64,000 bases of DNA from Tubiluchus corallicola (lineage: Eukaryota; Priapulida; Priapulimorpha; Priapulimorphida; Tubiluchidae): positions 310,001 through 374,000 of the forward strand of contig JAQGDQ010000043.1 of NCBI GenBank assembly GCA_030141605.1, in the 5' to 3' direction. A program made the position numbers and the translations under genes. This document shows, in pieces, positions 1 to 12,200 of the stretch. Positions within the stretch are counted from its first letter, which is position 1. Each line of letters begins with the position of its first letter. Under the pieces are notes generated by a model, which made no database searches, had not been told where the DNA came from, and saw nothing but the letters and a program-made list of their open reading frames with translations.

Positions 1-2290
1 CAAAACAGTTGTGAACAAACAAGATATTTTCCAGAACACAGGCCATTAGTGAATTCTTGGTTCCATAAGAGGAACCTTCTGGCCTCTTTCTGGCCTTTCT
101 TTTCTTTTCTAACGCTTCTTTCCTCGCCATCACCTCCCCTTCTTTTCCTTCGTTTGCCTGTCCTCGTCCTTTCGTTTTTGTTTCGCTTCGCTTCGCTCCC
201 TTCCCGCCTCCTCCCTTTCGTTCTCTTTCTTTCTCTTCCTACCTTGCTTTGTCTTGCTTTGCCGTATTTTTTGCTGCATGACTTTTCAGGTCCGCGTATC
301 TTTTACATTAATTACAAAAATTCAACACGTTGTTTTTTTTCAGGTACTTTGGAACAGCGTGGATTTTCCGAATGGATTAAGAAATCACAGCCGGCAAAAA
401 CAGATAGCGTTGTGAAAAGTAATTGCTATGATCTCCACCCTTGCATAATGAATTTTATACAACACAGAAAGCTGTTTAGATATATTCCCCTATGTCCAAA
501 CTTTTTATCTACATCTAAAGATGCAACTAGATAGCAGCGATCATGATTGTGTATTTTGTTATTTTTAGATAATTATTAGCTTTATATCTGATTCATTCCA
601 ATGTATAAAATTGCGTGAAGGACTATATATTTACAATTGACAGTTTATTTACAACAAAAGCGAGCTGCTTACTTGCAAATGGGCATTAGCGTTGTTCCCA
701 AATTCTAAGATAGCATGTTTATCACGAAGAAGTCATTAAGATTTTAAGTTAGTAGTATTGGGGTTACAAAGCGTGATAGTTCACTGGTTAGTATACATTA
801 CCTGAAAGCATCTAGAGCGAGAAATAAAGCTTTTGACGCATATAAATACACCCTGGAATGTTTACAAAGCTCACGCATAACTGAAGGTGCACTCTCTAGA
901 GTCTAGCCAATAGAACTTTTAGCAAATCATACTTATTCTATGATAATAACGCCTTACATAGTGTATCGAAGATGAGGCAAGAATCGGCAGAAGTGTCTTG
1001 TCCGGGACGTATAAAGAGCCTACCTCAATGATCGGACGCAGTTCGGCAGATGATTTCGTTTTCAGTTTGCAACAGATAGAGATACTTTGCTTAAAGCTTT
1101 TAAATTTGGAAATTTGAACGCAAGTATTACGTCCCCACCTAAAGAGAGATAGTGACATTATCGAAGACGAAAATGCGCAAAGGTATTTCACTAGAAGATT
1201 GTACACTAGATGTACAGCATTTACTGCTGTATCCTACCTTAACAACTTTTAACTTTGAATATGTTATCGTTAGAAGAAAAAATTCATTACGATATAAAAT
1301 GCGTTATAATATTATTCATCGCGAAAATGACTTAGAAATGAATTTTTTACTCATGCTCCTGGATTTTTTAGGGAGCTTTAAGACAAAGTTTAAAAAAATC
1401 GATCTGTATCGTCAGTTTATTAACATTCGTTTGCCATTAAAGTCAAATACTATAATTCACTCCATGAGCAGGTAAAAGGAGTCTGAACTGATAAATGCCG
1501 CCCCCAGTAAACTATTCAGGCAACGATTAATAAACATTGACTTTTCAACTCATTTTTATTTTTGCACACGCATGTAGGTAATAATTTTACTCTCCGTCTC
1601 CTCGTAGCCATGTTAACTTGTCTCGTTTGTTATTGTGCATCCTCTATTGCTTTATGCAGTTATTTTATGTATATATGCTTAAATACAGACCTTGGGTAAA
1701 AAGGTAATTTATAGATACTTTAATAAACAAATAAATAAATCGATAAATAAGTGAAACCGCTTAGTAGCCAGCTGCCATCCATTTGCTAATCAGGACTGGC
1801 ATTACCTCATTTTGTAGCCGAGCACGCACATTGATAGGAATCAGGCAGTGGTAATTCTAAGAATAAGTATTTAAGCATACATAGTGCAATTATTTTTCTG
1901 TACACGATGAAGCACCTCGAAACTAAATTCTCAACGCTTTGTTGATTTAAGGCATAAATAGTTATGTATAAACACGTTTTTTGTTATTGTAGTATTTCAC
2001 ATAAATTGTTATCTCCCAGACGCTTGTTACAATAAGAAACAGCTTACAACATTCTTAAAGAACAGCTAACACAAGGAAGTTTACTTATATCATCCATTAT
2101 TGTTGTGTCTGGCAAATACAAACAACTAGACGTTTTTTTCAATTTACCGTATAGAAAACTTGGAAAATTACTGCTTTTAGCGTGCACATTTATTAAGACT
2201 TTGCATGGAGTATTCTAATAATTTGATATCATATTTATGTATGTAGGCTTGCAATGGAAGACGTGGATACAATGAAATATTCTTAGATAC
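1..2290. other. Gene-free left flank
   Basis: No exon, RNA gene or transposon protein was recognised. Positions 61-290 are pyrimidine-rich, and the open frame there (49-534) is rich in Leu, Phe, Pro and Ser as expected of such DNA. Around 774-800 a stretch reads like a tRNA internal A box (TAGTTCACTGGTTAG), probably a SINE remnant without a recognisable B box. Confidence 0.5.
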
Positions 2291-2697
<407 letters not shown>

Positions 2698-2701
<4 letters not shown>

Positions 2702-3005
2702 CGAACTATATAAAAAGCACTGAAGGAGGCATAAATGACCCAGTTTTGGCGCGCGTCCACAGCACGTAATTATTCAGTTTGAAGTGTACAAATTACGTAA
2801 CTGGAATAATTTTGTTTATTTTAAACTGGTTCATTTAATTATTAATGCAAACAAAAGATGTCGCCACGCCACTTGCGACTGGTTTTGCTATATTATTATC
2901 TTCAGTTTCCTACTTTTGTGAGTACAAGAAAAATCCAAGACTGTTGTGCACAGATTTTATCGTCTTGGCGGTTTCTCAGTCTCTCAGGTTAGTGTTTTTA
3001 CGTAT

Positions 3006-3050
<45 letters not shown>

Positions 3051-4350
3051 TTTATAAAATAATACAAAGACAACAACATATAATTACAATTATATTTATA
3101 TCAATTTTATTTATTATTTATTAATTAAATTTTATATTATATATATGAGTGATATATTTACGTATTGCATAACAATTTTTACGCATATATAATATGTCTT
3201 TGTATTATTTTATAAATTGTGTTTTAGTAATTCATTACAGTACGTTCAGTGATCACTTATAACTAGTTTCATTTTCAGTTGTCCTTTTGTTGGTTTGAAA
3301 AAAATACTTTCTTTTTCAGAAAGATAATTGGCCTATGACACAACTGTTATGCAGGCCATTATCTGAAAGCCTAAACTGCGCAATACTTGTAGCAAATAGC
3401 TCAGTAATGATTGTTACACTAAGTTAAAATTAAGTTAATTAAAACTAAAATCATACAACATAAGTCATGGTACCACTTGTCACGAAATTTGAGATGTGTT
3501 TAGGATTTTGTAGAACTTGTTCTATCATTTTCATTTTTATTAATTTGCTAAACAAAGCAATGGACAAAGAATTTTTTACTTATTGTTCAATAATATTTCG
3601 TGCTTTAGTTTAACGTAGTTTTATTGCAAAAAAGAAGGGATTACAGTACGGCTAGAACAAGACAGTTTTACACATTTGCTGCAAAACGACAAAGAAAAGA
3701 GCAGACAATAATTACGAACAGTAGAAGCATTACAGTATAATTACTACCAGTACAGATGCATACATAGTGTTGAAAATAACAATAATATTACTATGAAAAC
3801 AATGTAAACAAGTATAATGGTTAGAAGCGTTTAGCAAAAAATATAAATTTCTTACGATTCCGTGTTTTTTTGGAATTATTTAACTGAATAAGAAACTAGG
3901 CAAAGACAAGCAAAATGGTGTCTATTTATCGAGCTTTAGTTGGTGCATTTTACCAAGCAACTATGAAAATTGACGACAACCAATATACATTCACTGTAGA
4001 CGTCATACAAATGAGAATATGAGTTTTTAAGTCAGAATGACGTCATTATTTAGCCCGAATTTCTCTCAAAACAAAATCTGGTGTTTCGTTATTGAATTTC
4101 TGTCTTTATCTGTGAGATATTTTCTTCACCGTCCAGATTTTTCATTTAGTGGCTCCTTTGTCTGCCTGGTTGTTAGAGACTGTATTTATCTTTTTATTTA
4201 ATTAAAATAGCTAAAGTGTGACTGAAATATGGAAATGCTAACATTATTTCAGGGAAGGTTTAGAATTTTGCTGCCTGACCACAAAAATTGGCCGGGAAAG
4301 GCCACTACTGTCGTCTGGAGAAAAATAGTTTGCTTGGCATAGCAACTTCC
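2698..4350. other. AT-rich intergenic stretch
   Basis: No gene was recognised. It holds a TA run at about 3007-3041 and AT-rich low-complexity DNA to 3240. Two GACGTCAT motifs occur near 3999 and 4037, the second a full TGACGTCA, but there is no neighbouring promoter to give them meaning. Confidence 0.5.
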
Positions 4351-4354
4351 TAAC

Positions 4355-5244
4355 TCAATGACGAAATTCCTTCATAAGCAGAAAATATACAATTGGATCC
4401 AGAAAATAGTTTAATGTTAAACCCAGTGCTTTTATCATAAAAAATGGATTTTTGTCTTGCGGTTTTGTAAAACTGATTGTCCAGGTGAAGCATCGTTGGT
4501 GCATAAGTGTGATTGATGAACCGATGATTACCGCTGACATTCTAGCTGCCTTCACTTGCATTAGCAAACCGATTCTAGAATTTTTTGACAGTCGCATGAT
4601 ATTTCTTGCTGCTTTTATATGTGATTATGGTGTAAGCATTTACGATGAAAACCAGTTCTGTGTGAAATAATGTAATGCATAGAATACAGCACACCAGGAA
4701 TGAACCACAAGTTGAAATTCCCAGCAACAACGTTTTTGATGTATGTAGCTACCTTGAAAGCGAAAAGTCCAGCCAAGAACAATGAATATATTCTAGAAGT
4801 TATGATAAAGACCCCATATACTTGCGAGTTTATTTGCAACTTGTGGTATCAGACAGGACTGTTATTGCAATATAGCGATCGATAACAACAGCAGTGAAGA
4901 AAATCACATGCAGAATGATTAACATTCCAATTAGAAATAGATGTAGACAGCACCACTCTGTTGAAGGCTTTGGTTTCATTGTTAGCGTAAATGCCATTAC
5001 CAATATGAACTAAAAATACCATTACAGCAAATCTGTTGCTGCCAAGTTTGCCAGTAACTTGCAATGGAAATGTCTGTAGACGTCTGTACTTGTAAATGGC
5101 AATAATAACCATTGCATTTAGAAAAACTATAACTGTTCCTATCTGTGCATTTATAACCGACGTGGCAATATCACGCAGACTGATTATTGTTTTACTAAAT
5201 ACATACGAATCATCGATGCTTGAGATCACGGACTGATTAAGCAT
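4355..5244 (-). pseudogene. Class A (rhodopsin-like) GPCR pseudogene
   Basis: Reading the minus strand and switching frames recovers most of a seven-helix receptor. TM1 (AQIGTVIVFLNAMVIIAIYK) has the conserved Asn and runs into a basic loop (YRRLQTF). TM2 contains LANLAATDLL with the conserved Asp. TM3 begins after WCCLHLF and ends in the diagnostic VVIDRYIAI. A TM4-like stretch follows, then TM5 (LVFIVNAYTIITYKSSKK), KAARMSAVI at the start of TM6, and TM7 with DPIVYFLL, the D/NPxxY box. These pieces lie in all three frames, so at least four frameshifts or stops separate them, including one within TM2 and one between TM3 and TM4. No introns are visible. Gastropods have large intronless chemosensory GPCR families, so that origin is plausible but not shown. 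It is not expected to encode a working receptor. Confidence 0.78.
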
Positions 5245-5249
5245 TCTGA

Positions 5250-6480
5250 TTGCGATGTTGATCAGTTTTCTGTTAATCAGGCTTCAAAATTTCTGTACGT
5301 CACCAAACTTCGAAATTGACATTTACAGATAGCAAAGAAAAAACCGAAATTTCGTGAGACGACACAAGTTAATGAGAACATTGCGGCTTTTGGTAAAGCA
5401 GTTTGCAATCAACATATTCGCGATCTTATTATTTAATTATTATGTGTGATCCTACTTTTTAACAAGAATCGCTATACGTATTTGTACTAATAAGATGAAG
5501 CCTGTAGATGTACTTATTACTGCTTGAGGGAAGCCAGTCTTTGTGTAAGCAATCTTTTTTTGTTGGATAGAAACACTTGAACTTTACTACACACATGTTT
5601 TCTTTTACACTGCGTTGTGTTGAGTAGGTTATTGTTTTTGCTACTACCACTAAAATTAGAATAAATACAGTTGAAGCAAAAATTAGTTACCCAAGTATGG
5701 AGTATAGAGTGAATTTGAGAAAAAAAATCACAAGACCAGTGGGAAAATAATTTCATTTCAAACAGTAAAAATTATAAGGCAAAGTTCACACACACATATA
5801 TATAATTGCAATACTAATTAAATTCGAAAGAGGTTGAGCAGGCAAAATAAAAAAGTAACAGTTAATAAGCGTTTATGTAAGTGACCTGACGAAAAACAAA
5901 GTTGCCATTGTCAACAGTGACAATTTGTACTTCATTTTTTTAATCTCTTCTAATAGGTGAACACATCTGAACACGTTTTTTCTATGTTTCTCGAGATACA
6001 AGTTTTTGGTAATTTTCTTTTTCGCTAGACAAGCTAAATCTTGCAATTGGTATTAAATGCTATACAATTTAATGTTTAGCAAACAAAAAACTTAAAAGTT
6101 TAGTCGTTCATTAAATTTAAGTTTATTATTTTTAGTCCACATTTTCATTTTTAATTGGGAAATTTTTACAGATCTATGGGTTTTGTCAACGTTAAACATG
6201 CTCTGGAAATACGTTTTCGGTATCTTGTGATGTTCCCGTTTCACATTGGTACCAATATACGATTATTTATTTGTAGAACAAAAGCATTAATACTACTTGG
6301 ATGAAGTAGTAATAATATTTTTTACTATATTTTTAATATTCTCAATGTTTGGAAACTCACGCCCATAAACTAATGACACTTAAGGTCCTTTTCGTCGACA
6401 TAGTGTAAAGGAACTTGTTAATGTAACATCGTGAAATGTAAAGCGTGTGATATACTTTGGGAAAAACTAAATAGTGAATT
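5250..6480. other. Intergenic stretch between receptor relic and acidic-protein gene
   Basis: AT-rich DNA with no recognisable exon. The short minus-strand open frames at 5459-5756 give peptides with no motif I can name. Confidence 0.45.
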
Positions 6481-6552
6481 TGCATTGATTTCAGATCAGG
6501 TTCTAGCAGAGAAGGGTTTATTCAGCAGCTCGAGACATATATCGTGAAAGAA

Positions 6553-8801
6553 ATGAAAACTACCGTGTTCTATGTTCTCTTTGCTGTTCTTATGGTAAGT
6601 CAGGTTCAGGCGATCGCATTTTATTTCCATTAAACAGAATTGCTGAAATTATGACGAACAAAAATTCTGTCAGTATTAGCTTCTTTTCTACCACTCATAT
6701 AATTAGAGCGATGGTGCAATGTTGTAACTAGATACGCTACAATATTGTGCCCTGTATATTTTGCACGATTACTGAAGCACCATTACTTTTGCTTCGCAAA
6801 TTTTTGCGAAGCAAACAGCTGTACACCATTTTACGAGATTTTCAAAAACTGTAGTCCGCAAAAGTTTTTGCCAAAAGGCAGGAATTTACCAGCTAACTAC
6901 TCAAACTATTTCATATTACATGCTTGGGATCAAATTGGCAACATTAATTACTTATAGTTTTCCTCATTTACTGTTTTATTTCTTCAAAGGGCGCTTAGTA
7001 CTAAGTCGCCTTTGAAGAAATAACATAATTTCGAAAATGTAGGGACACTGCCCCGAGAATACGCAATTTTCTTTATCCACTGTTGTATAACCGTACCTTT
7101 TATTTGAGTTTCAATTCTTGAAACTTGAATTAGTGTTACGATATAGTGTACATTGATTATATAGTGCTATGATGAGATCTTAAGCTTGCTATGCTATGTT
7201 GAACCGATAATTCAATTCAAACGGTAGAGCGTGCGAGCTAGAAATCACCGTCCCGGGTTCATATCCTGACTAAGTACAATTTTTTAGCGCTTTCTTTTTC
7301 AGTTAATCAGCAGTTAGGCTATAACTGTTGTAAGCGTGCTGTCTTTCTAAGTGTTTATTTAACAGTTTAGGCTCAGCAGCAGTTACCGAATTTACTGAAT
7401 GTAAGGTCAAACTACTAAGCTGACTAACAAGTTGGCAATACCCCTTAAAAGGAAAAAGACAAAAACGCCCTAATTTCATATGTCTTTAATCGCTGAGCTC
7501 AGCTGGTAGTAATTTTTCTCGGATTATCGGGGGGGGGGGGCGGTGGGTGAAGGCTAGCGGTGAAAATAAAATTTTTTATTGCGATCTGATTTGAAAATAT
7601 GGGTACCGCTGTACCAGGTTCTACCGGTTTTGCTGGAGGTAAACTAGTTGACACATATTCACGCATTTTATCAGGAGTAGTATTAATAATTTGTTCCTCC
7701 TAGATTGCGTTATAGCGTTTTAATAGAACAATTAGCAGATGTAATGAGGGCCACTATTAATATTCACCGTTGAAGATACTAGTCCTATCCCAGTAATTGC
7801 CAAAAATGAAGTCTGGTGAGAGTTTTCATTTTTGTGTCAAATCAAAGTGGGCCTGAGTAAACGGACGAAACGAAAATTAATAGCAAATTTGTGTTAGATT
7901 TTAATTCTAATGTTTTTTAATTGAAAAAAAACAGAAAAGCTTCGTCTTATTTGATATCTAATAACTGGTAATTTTAAAGTGAATCAATTTGCACGAATGT
8001 TCACCGTTACAGGTAACCAATTCAGATGGACGTTCAACAGTCTCAGTCAGTCATCCAAACCACATATTCATCAGTAATTCAGCCAAAAATATTCCACGTA
8101 AGCACGTAAGGAACTACAGACATAGTAAACCACTTAGTGAGCACGTTGTTTATGATCCCGGATACGAATACATCAAAGTTAATGTCGACAATATCTACAA
8201 TAGAGGTAACCATTATGAATATGACGGTTTTGCTGATAATGATGGTGACAGTGATGACTACAGTGACGACATCCAAGCTGATAGTTATTATGATAAAGTT
8301 GTGGGTAGAAGTGACTTCGTCAGTGAAGCCCAAGCTGACTTGCTAGTCACAGACCACAGCATGGTTGATGAATACGGAAATAACATGAATTATGATGAAA
8401 ATGATAAACATTTGGATCATGATGATGATGATGACGATGGCAATGATCACCAAGTCTATTATGACGATGTAGAAAGTCATGGTATTGATGATGATGATGG
8501 TGATGATGATGACGACGACGACGACGATGATGTTGATGATGGTAACAACGATGATGAAGATGATAAGCATTGTGACTATGGTAACGATTATAACGATGAT
8601 AATCAATGTGAGATTGATCAAAATAATGAAGATACCAGATTGACTGAAGAAGACACAGAAGATATTCTCGACCGAACGACGAAGAAGACACAGAACGAAC
8701 AAGTCGATCACCAAAGAACAATTAAGTATAAGATCAAGGAGTTTTATAACAAATTAAAAGACAGTCCCAGGCGTTTAGAAAGAATAGAAAACTCTAAATG
8801 A
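6553..8801 (+). CDS. Secreted Asp-rich acidic protein (two exons)
   Basis: Exon 1 coding 6553-6594 encodes MKTTVFYVLFAVLM and ends at a consensus donor (GTAAGT). Exon 2 starts at 8013 after TTACAG and continues in the same frame to a TGA at 8799-8801; the 1418 bp intron is phase 0. The joined product is about 276 residues. Residues 1 to about 18 form a signal peptide. The segment to about 75 is mixed, and from about 80 to 230 it is dominated by Asp, with runs near 150-155 and 172-187. A cysteine pair lies near 200-215 (HCDYGN...NQCEID). From about 233 the tail turns basic (TIKYKIKEFYNKLKDSPRR), so charge is strongly segregated. Asp-rich secreted proteins are typical of calcium-binding biomineral matrices; that role is inferred. 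The basic tail could instead be a released peptide behind an acidic propiece. A polyadenylation signal lies at 9232. A TTTCAG before position 6495 could be the acceptor of a 5'UTR exon. Confidence 0.75.
6976..7023. repeat. 48-bp near-perfect inverted repeat
   Basis: The arms TTATTTCTTCAAAGG and its exact complement flank a CTTAGTACTAAG centre, with only a 3-base asymmetry (GCG against TCG). It lies inside the intron of the acidic-protein gene and would form a hairpin in RNA. Confidence 0.85.
7226..7290 (+). repeat. tRNA-derived SINE head or tRNA relic
   Basis: GGTAGAGCGTGCGA resembles the end of a tRNA D arm, and CCCGGGTTCATATCCTG resembles a T arm and B box. A TTTTTT run follows at about 7282. 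The 5' acceptor arm and A box are degenerate, so this is not a functional tRNA. It sits in the intron of the acidic-protein gene. Confidence 0.5.
8419..8542 (+). repeat. GAT/GAC trinucleotide tract inside the acidic-protein exon
   Basis: Two coding blocks of near-pure GAT/GAC codons produce the Asp runs. Both codons are mixed rather than one being repeated perfectly. That could reflect selection for Asp or ageing of an old expansion. Confidence 0.85.
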
Positions 8802-9231
8802 AAATGTGTGCTGCTGAATCCTCAAGCTGTGGAATTTTCCAAAACGGATTTTACAAAATTTTCCATCAATGACAAATTTATTCAATAGATCATCAGAAGA
8901 ATGCTGACTGGCAGAAAATAGTTGTTTTAATTTTCAGTTCTGTGAAATTAAAAAGTGTGTTACGCTACCAAAAGCGGGTTCAATACCTTAGTTATACGAC
9001 AAAAGTGTATACAGTTAATAAGGGTATTAAGCCTATATTAACGCAAGTCGTCAAGTCTTGCGCCATCGTTCAAGGCCGAAATTATAATGTTACGTCAAAC
9101 AAAAGTGAGTGCTAAAATAAGAAGTCTGATTGCAGAAAAAGTAAAAAAATATTGAAGCCTTTTAATTGTTTGATAGCAATTTGTTTAAACTGAAAAATGT
9201 AAATAATATATTTCTGAGGAACTTTAGTGTC

Positions 9232-9237
9232 AATAAA
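9232..9237 (+). promoter_or_regulatory. Polyadenylation signal AATAAA, acidic-protein gene
   Basis: A canonical AATAAA lies 431 bases past the stop codon of the acidic-protein gene, in an AT-rich 3'UTR-like stretch. Confidence 0.6.
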
Positions 9238-9239
9238 GC

Positions 9240-12200
9240 AACAAAAACAACGGCTATTGTTGATGGCAACATGGTATTTCTTTACTGCTTCGCTTCATTG
9301 CAGACCTGCATCATCATTGGAGCACTTTCACAAGCCAGCTAAATACGTTAAATTATCCATATTTGGCAAATAAATGTAACTACGTCAAACTGGAATTTAT
9401 TGCCGACCGGCTTCGAACAAAACTGTTCATTATCAAGGCAACTAAAACAAAGATATTTACCAGAATTTATAAACAACATCGAAATACAATTCAGTAGTTT
9501 GATAGCCAAAAGATATATGATATAACGTTATACAGATAATTTAACAATTTACCTTACACACTACATTATCTTGATTGGGAACAATGTAACACTCCACAAA
9601 CAAACAAACAAACCAATACGTTAGTAGTAACAGAAATGTCAATATTAGGGAACTGCCATTTTGTTACTGCATTCCACAAACCATGGTGCACTGTTGGTGT
9701 TGTACTTATTTTATATGCGTACGTATTTTATTTTGTTGTATGTATTTTTTATTTTAGTGATTAAGAAATGACATTAACTTTGATCTTTCCCCATATTCTC
9801 CCCTTCGCTGTATTAAATCTTTACAAAACTTCTACCTTACAGCATAAGAAAGAGTCATCTTAGAATTTTGTACCATTTACATGCTGTCTTGTCGCATACA
9901 CAGCTTGCGTTTGCAGTAACGCTGTATAAAACTTGTAATGTATTGTAAAAATGACCAGAACTTTTCGTAGCGCAATCTTTAAAGGACAAGAAAAGGGGTA
10001 CCTGAAGTAGGTTTCAGAAAAATCGCCTTAGAAATTATATTACTTTACAGCAATTTTTGCATATATCCTACTCTATAAGGATTTTTTGTTTGTTTTCATT
10101 TTAAATTCACGCAATAGTACTTCCAATAGCGCCATTGCACGACGTCACCTAAGCAAACGTAAATCAGGGGAAGAAAAGGCAATGTTAAATTGTGTCCCAA
10201 AAAATTTTCCATGCAAATCTATATTACTTAGTATTTCGCTTACCTATTGGAATGACTTATGTAACTGGAAATGATAATTTAAAATGTTCGTGCCAATTGG
10301 TAAAATGTCGCTGGCTCACCCTTCAGGGTGCTCCGCTGACTAACCAAAAACGCATTTTAATCTTATTGACAAAAGCAGTAATTTAAAATTTTAATTTGTT
10401 AGTAACATGTGTGTGCTACGTATACTCTGATTCTTTTTTTCAAACTTCACGCAGTGTGATCTGAACTTGTATCAAAAAAGCTAGTATTAAAATGGCTGCG
10501 CCTAACTGTCATCGCGGGAGTTTAAATTTACATGTTTTATACAGCGTTATTGCTGACGCAAGCCCTGCATGCAAAAAGACAGTATGTAAGTGGTATAAAA
10601 TTTCAAGACGAATTTTTTAAGCTTTGTGTAAGCGGAACGTTTTCTTGTGCTTTAAGTAAAATATAAATTACTTTGTAAGTCAATAAGATCAATGTATTTT
10701 TAGTGAATGAGTGGTGTACACAGGGAAAGCCTACTAAGCATAATGCTAAGTGATATAACCTACGTGGAAAGTTTTTGTGATATGTTTCAAATTACCCTTC
10801 AAAATATGTATCAAAAACTTATTAAATACAAAAATATGTATTTTTATTCAACTCATACCATAATTTAAAGCGTTATAGACATAATTCCATTTGTGGTTAC
10901 ATACAGATGTGGGCTGGGAGACCCATACGTGGCAAAAACGCCGCAAAACGTACGGGCCACCTAGACCATTAAGCATACAAAAATGTACATGCAGTCTGAT
11001 CGATGATGACAAGTATAGTGATAAACAATAAGTGATGATCAGTGAACAATTTATCATACAGGATATTAACTATTAATATATTATATTATAGGATTTTACC
11101 GATGATTGAAGTATAAATACACACAAGCAGATATGAAATAGTCATAATTATAGCAACTAGTTAACGACGATTATAATAAACTGTACATACGTAATAATAT
11201 ATCAAGTATACAAATATAAGAATATGTATTATTTACAATGCATGGTGAAGAATTTATAACAATGAGTATTAACTTTATCAGTTACATAACTCGGAAGATT
11301 ATTAATTAAGAAGAAGAAATAAGAAGAAATGATATACGCAAAAGTACGGTTTGAAAATATTAAATGTAAGTTAGGTGGACATATAGGTAAAATTGTTAAT
11401 CAGTTCTCGCAATGTGGGTAAAGACATGAAATAAGCAGATAATAAATGATTAGAACATTTAAAATAAAATTTAAGTTTTGAGACAGCAAGTAAATGTTCA
11501 ACCTTCAACACTTTAAATTGATGGAAAAGAGGTTCAGTATCCAGATCCATCGGCACAAATTGAAGCTCCTTGAAACTCTCAACATGCTAACGAAAAGTAA
11601 ATTATTATTTGTGTTTTTCTAACTAGGTGGCAGCACTTAGAGACGTGTCAATTTATTAAGAACGAAAAGTTCATTTGACTTTATAATTGAGAGTGGCGGA
11701 CAATGATATGAAATTGTAAATTATCTTTATTAAAAAAATTCAATTTTTCTTATTTCTTTTCTTTTTTTTCTTTACACGCTTGAAGTTGGAACTTGATAAT
11801 AAATTTAATAATAATAAATAAAGACATTAATGGTGAGTCTAACAAATTTAACCAATGATTCAATAAAGCACTATTGCTTTCAATTTAATATGATTTTCTG
11901 TGATTAAGCTTTTATTTTTTTCAAAACAGTCTGTAATAATTATAATATAGTTATGCAGCAACAAATCAAGAGAAAGAATTAATACATTTTAAAGGTTAAT
12001 CAAATGTTATATTGCTAGAGAAAATCGGTGAAAATGATCTTTGTACACAATAACAAATTCTGTATTTTTGTTTAGAAAACGTTCTATTATTATGCTCACG
12101 ATACACTCCTGACTTTATGACTGCTCTTCTTATTTCAGCTCATTTAGAGTCTGAAGGTGCGCCGCTACAAAGAGAGTATACATATATATATGTATACGGT

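Noticed and set aside
49-534. 161-codon open frame at the left end
   Set aside because: Its Leu/Ser/Phe/Pro-rich peptide reflects a pyrimidine-rich tract; no domain or splice context supports a gene.
3999-4044. Paired CRE-like GACGTCAT motifs
   Set aside because: They lie downstream of the GPCR relic and have no promoter or gene nearby; two 8-mers are weak evidence.
8079-8721. Minus-strand His-rich and Ile/Val-rich open frames opposite the acidic-protein exon
   Set aside because: Shadow frames created by GAT/GAC repeats; the plus frame has a signal-peptide exon and proper splice sites.
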